From an uncultured Clostridia bacterium (GTDB lineage Bacteria > Bacillota > Clostridia > Peptostreptococcales > Acidaminobacteraceae): a stretch of 5,713 bases of DNA. Under the pieces are notes generated by a model, which was not told where the DNA came from, ran no database searches, and saw only the letters and a program-made list of their open reading frames with translations. The stretch lies in assembly GCA_945950065.1 (NCBI GenBank), contig CAMFGQ010000089.1, forward strand, positions 1-5,713. The letters are read 5' to 3'. A program made the position numbers and the translations under genes. Below are positions 5,455 to 5,713 of this stretch, one piece after another (position 1 is the first letter of the stretch; each line of letters opens with the position of its first letter).

Positions 5455-5664
5455 ATGGCAATTCAAGTGAATTTAGACATGATGCTGGCAAAACGAAAAA
5501 TGCAGCTTAATGAGCTTAGTGAAGTGGTAGATATAACTGTGAGTAATCTATCCATCTTAAAGACAGGGAAGGCTAAAGCTATACGCTTTTCTACCCTGGA
5601 GGCCATTTGTAAAGCCTTGGAGTGTCAACCAGGAGATCTTTTGGAGTATGTCCAGGAGGACTGA
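5455..5664 (+). CDS. YozG-like Cro/CI-type transcriptional regulator
   Basis: A 69-residue single-domain helix-turn-helix protein of the Cro/CI superfamily (HTH_26/YozG type). The HTH spans about residues 18-36: LNELSEVVDIT forms the first helix and turn, and VSNLSILKTG the recognition helix; the signature KTGKAKAIRFSTLEAICKAL (36-55) and CQPGDLLEY (57-65) are highly characteristic. Almost the whole protein is the DNA-binding domain, so any signal sensing probably comes from a partner. The ATG lies one base after the DUF2975 stop, with only a weak ribosome-binding site (GGTGTGA), consistent with coupled translation. It likely autoregulates the operon through the ATCGATAAATA repeats (inference). 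The next gene's ribosome-binding site lies within its last codons. Confidence 0.92.
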   Translation: MAIQVNLDMMLAKRKMQLNELSEVVDITVSNLSILKTGKAKAIRFSTLEAICKALECQPGDLLEYVQED

Positions 5665-5665
5665 T

Positions 5666-5713
5666 GTGAATACCTTTTTTATTGCCGATACACATTTTGG
5701 AGATGAAGCGATT
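5666..5713 (+). CDS. Calcineurin-like metallophosphoesterase, N-terminal fragment (runs off window)
   Basis: The first 16 codons of a gene cut by the window edge: GTG start, then MNTFFIADTHFGDEAI. The D-x-H motif (Asp8, His10) followed by FG is the first metal-binding motif of the calcineurin-like phosphoesterase family, as in phosphatases that begin with a similar IADTHFGH sequence. The start is fixed by AGGAGG (5654-5659), 6 nt upstream of GTG 5666, inside the end of the regulator gene; the ATG at 5664 is followed at once by a stop. It is the third gene of the DUF2975-regulator unit by spacing. With so few residues, the substrate and subfamily cannot be given. Confidence 0.75.
   Translation, partial: MNTFFIADTHFGDEAI

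Overview
The window looks like ordinary chromosome from a low-to-moderate GC Gram-positive bacterium of the Bacillota, most likely a clostridial or related lineage. The grounds are strong AGGAGG ribosome-binding sites with GTG, TTG and ATG starts, compact genes separated by U-tailed hairpin terminators, a Gram-positive type lipoprotein signal, a YceD (DUF177)-rpmF pair, and a DUF2975 plus YozG-like regulator pair. Apart from a gene start read on the plus strand at the far right edge, every gene supported here is also on the plus strand. I see no mobile element, CRISPR array or RNA gene.

Left part (1-1873): the 3' end of a homoserine dehydrogenase gene (threonine/methionine branch of aspartate-family synthesis) ends at 495 and has no ACT domain. 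A near-consensus sigma-A promoter (TTGACA-17-TATACT) starts two bases after its stop and drives yceD and rpmF, which encode a DUF177 protein linked to 23S rRNA/ribosome biogenesis and ribosomal protein L32. A hairpin terminator follows rpmF. Twenty bases later begins a zinc-ribbon, multi-spanning membrane protein of unknown function with a TTG start, which is itself closed by a strong terminator.

Middle part (1874-3284): a lipoprotein gene whose reading frame is broken twice, each time by the equivalent of one missing base. The reconstructed product is about 200 residues. An unrecognised acidic protein gene follows, whose start is ambiguous for a similar reason. A long bulged hairpin with a U tract at 3237-3284 ends this block. 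This is the least ordinary stretch of the window. It could be a decaying locus, a set of local sequence errors, or, less likely, a frameshift-expressed gene, since one junction is exactly an A_AAA_AAG heptamer.

Right part (3285-5713): a two-gene operon of a cytoplasmic beta-lactamase-fold serine hydrolase and a TfoX N-terminal-domain protein, with overlapping stop and ribosome-binding site, ends in a 10-bp-stem terminator. A new unit then begins behind an AT-rich region carrying an 11-bp direct repeat with 21-bp period, a likely operator. It encodes a four-helix DUF2975 membrane protein, a small YozG-like Cro/CI regulator and the first 16 codons of a calcineurin-like phosphoesterase, all tightly spaced.

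No clearly new system is visible. The points most worth checking are the frameshift cluster at 2192-2680 and the repeat operator at 4909-4947.
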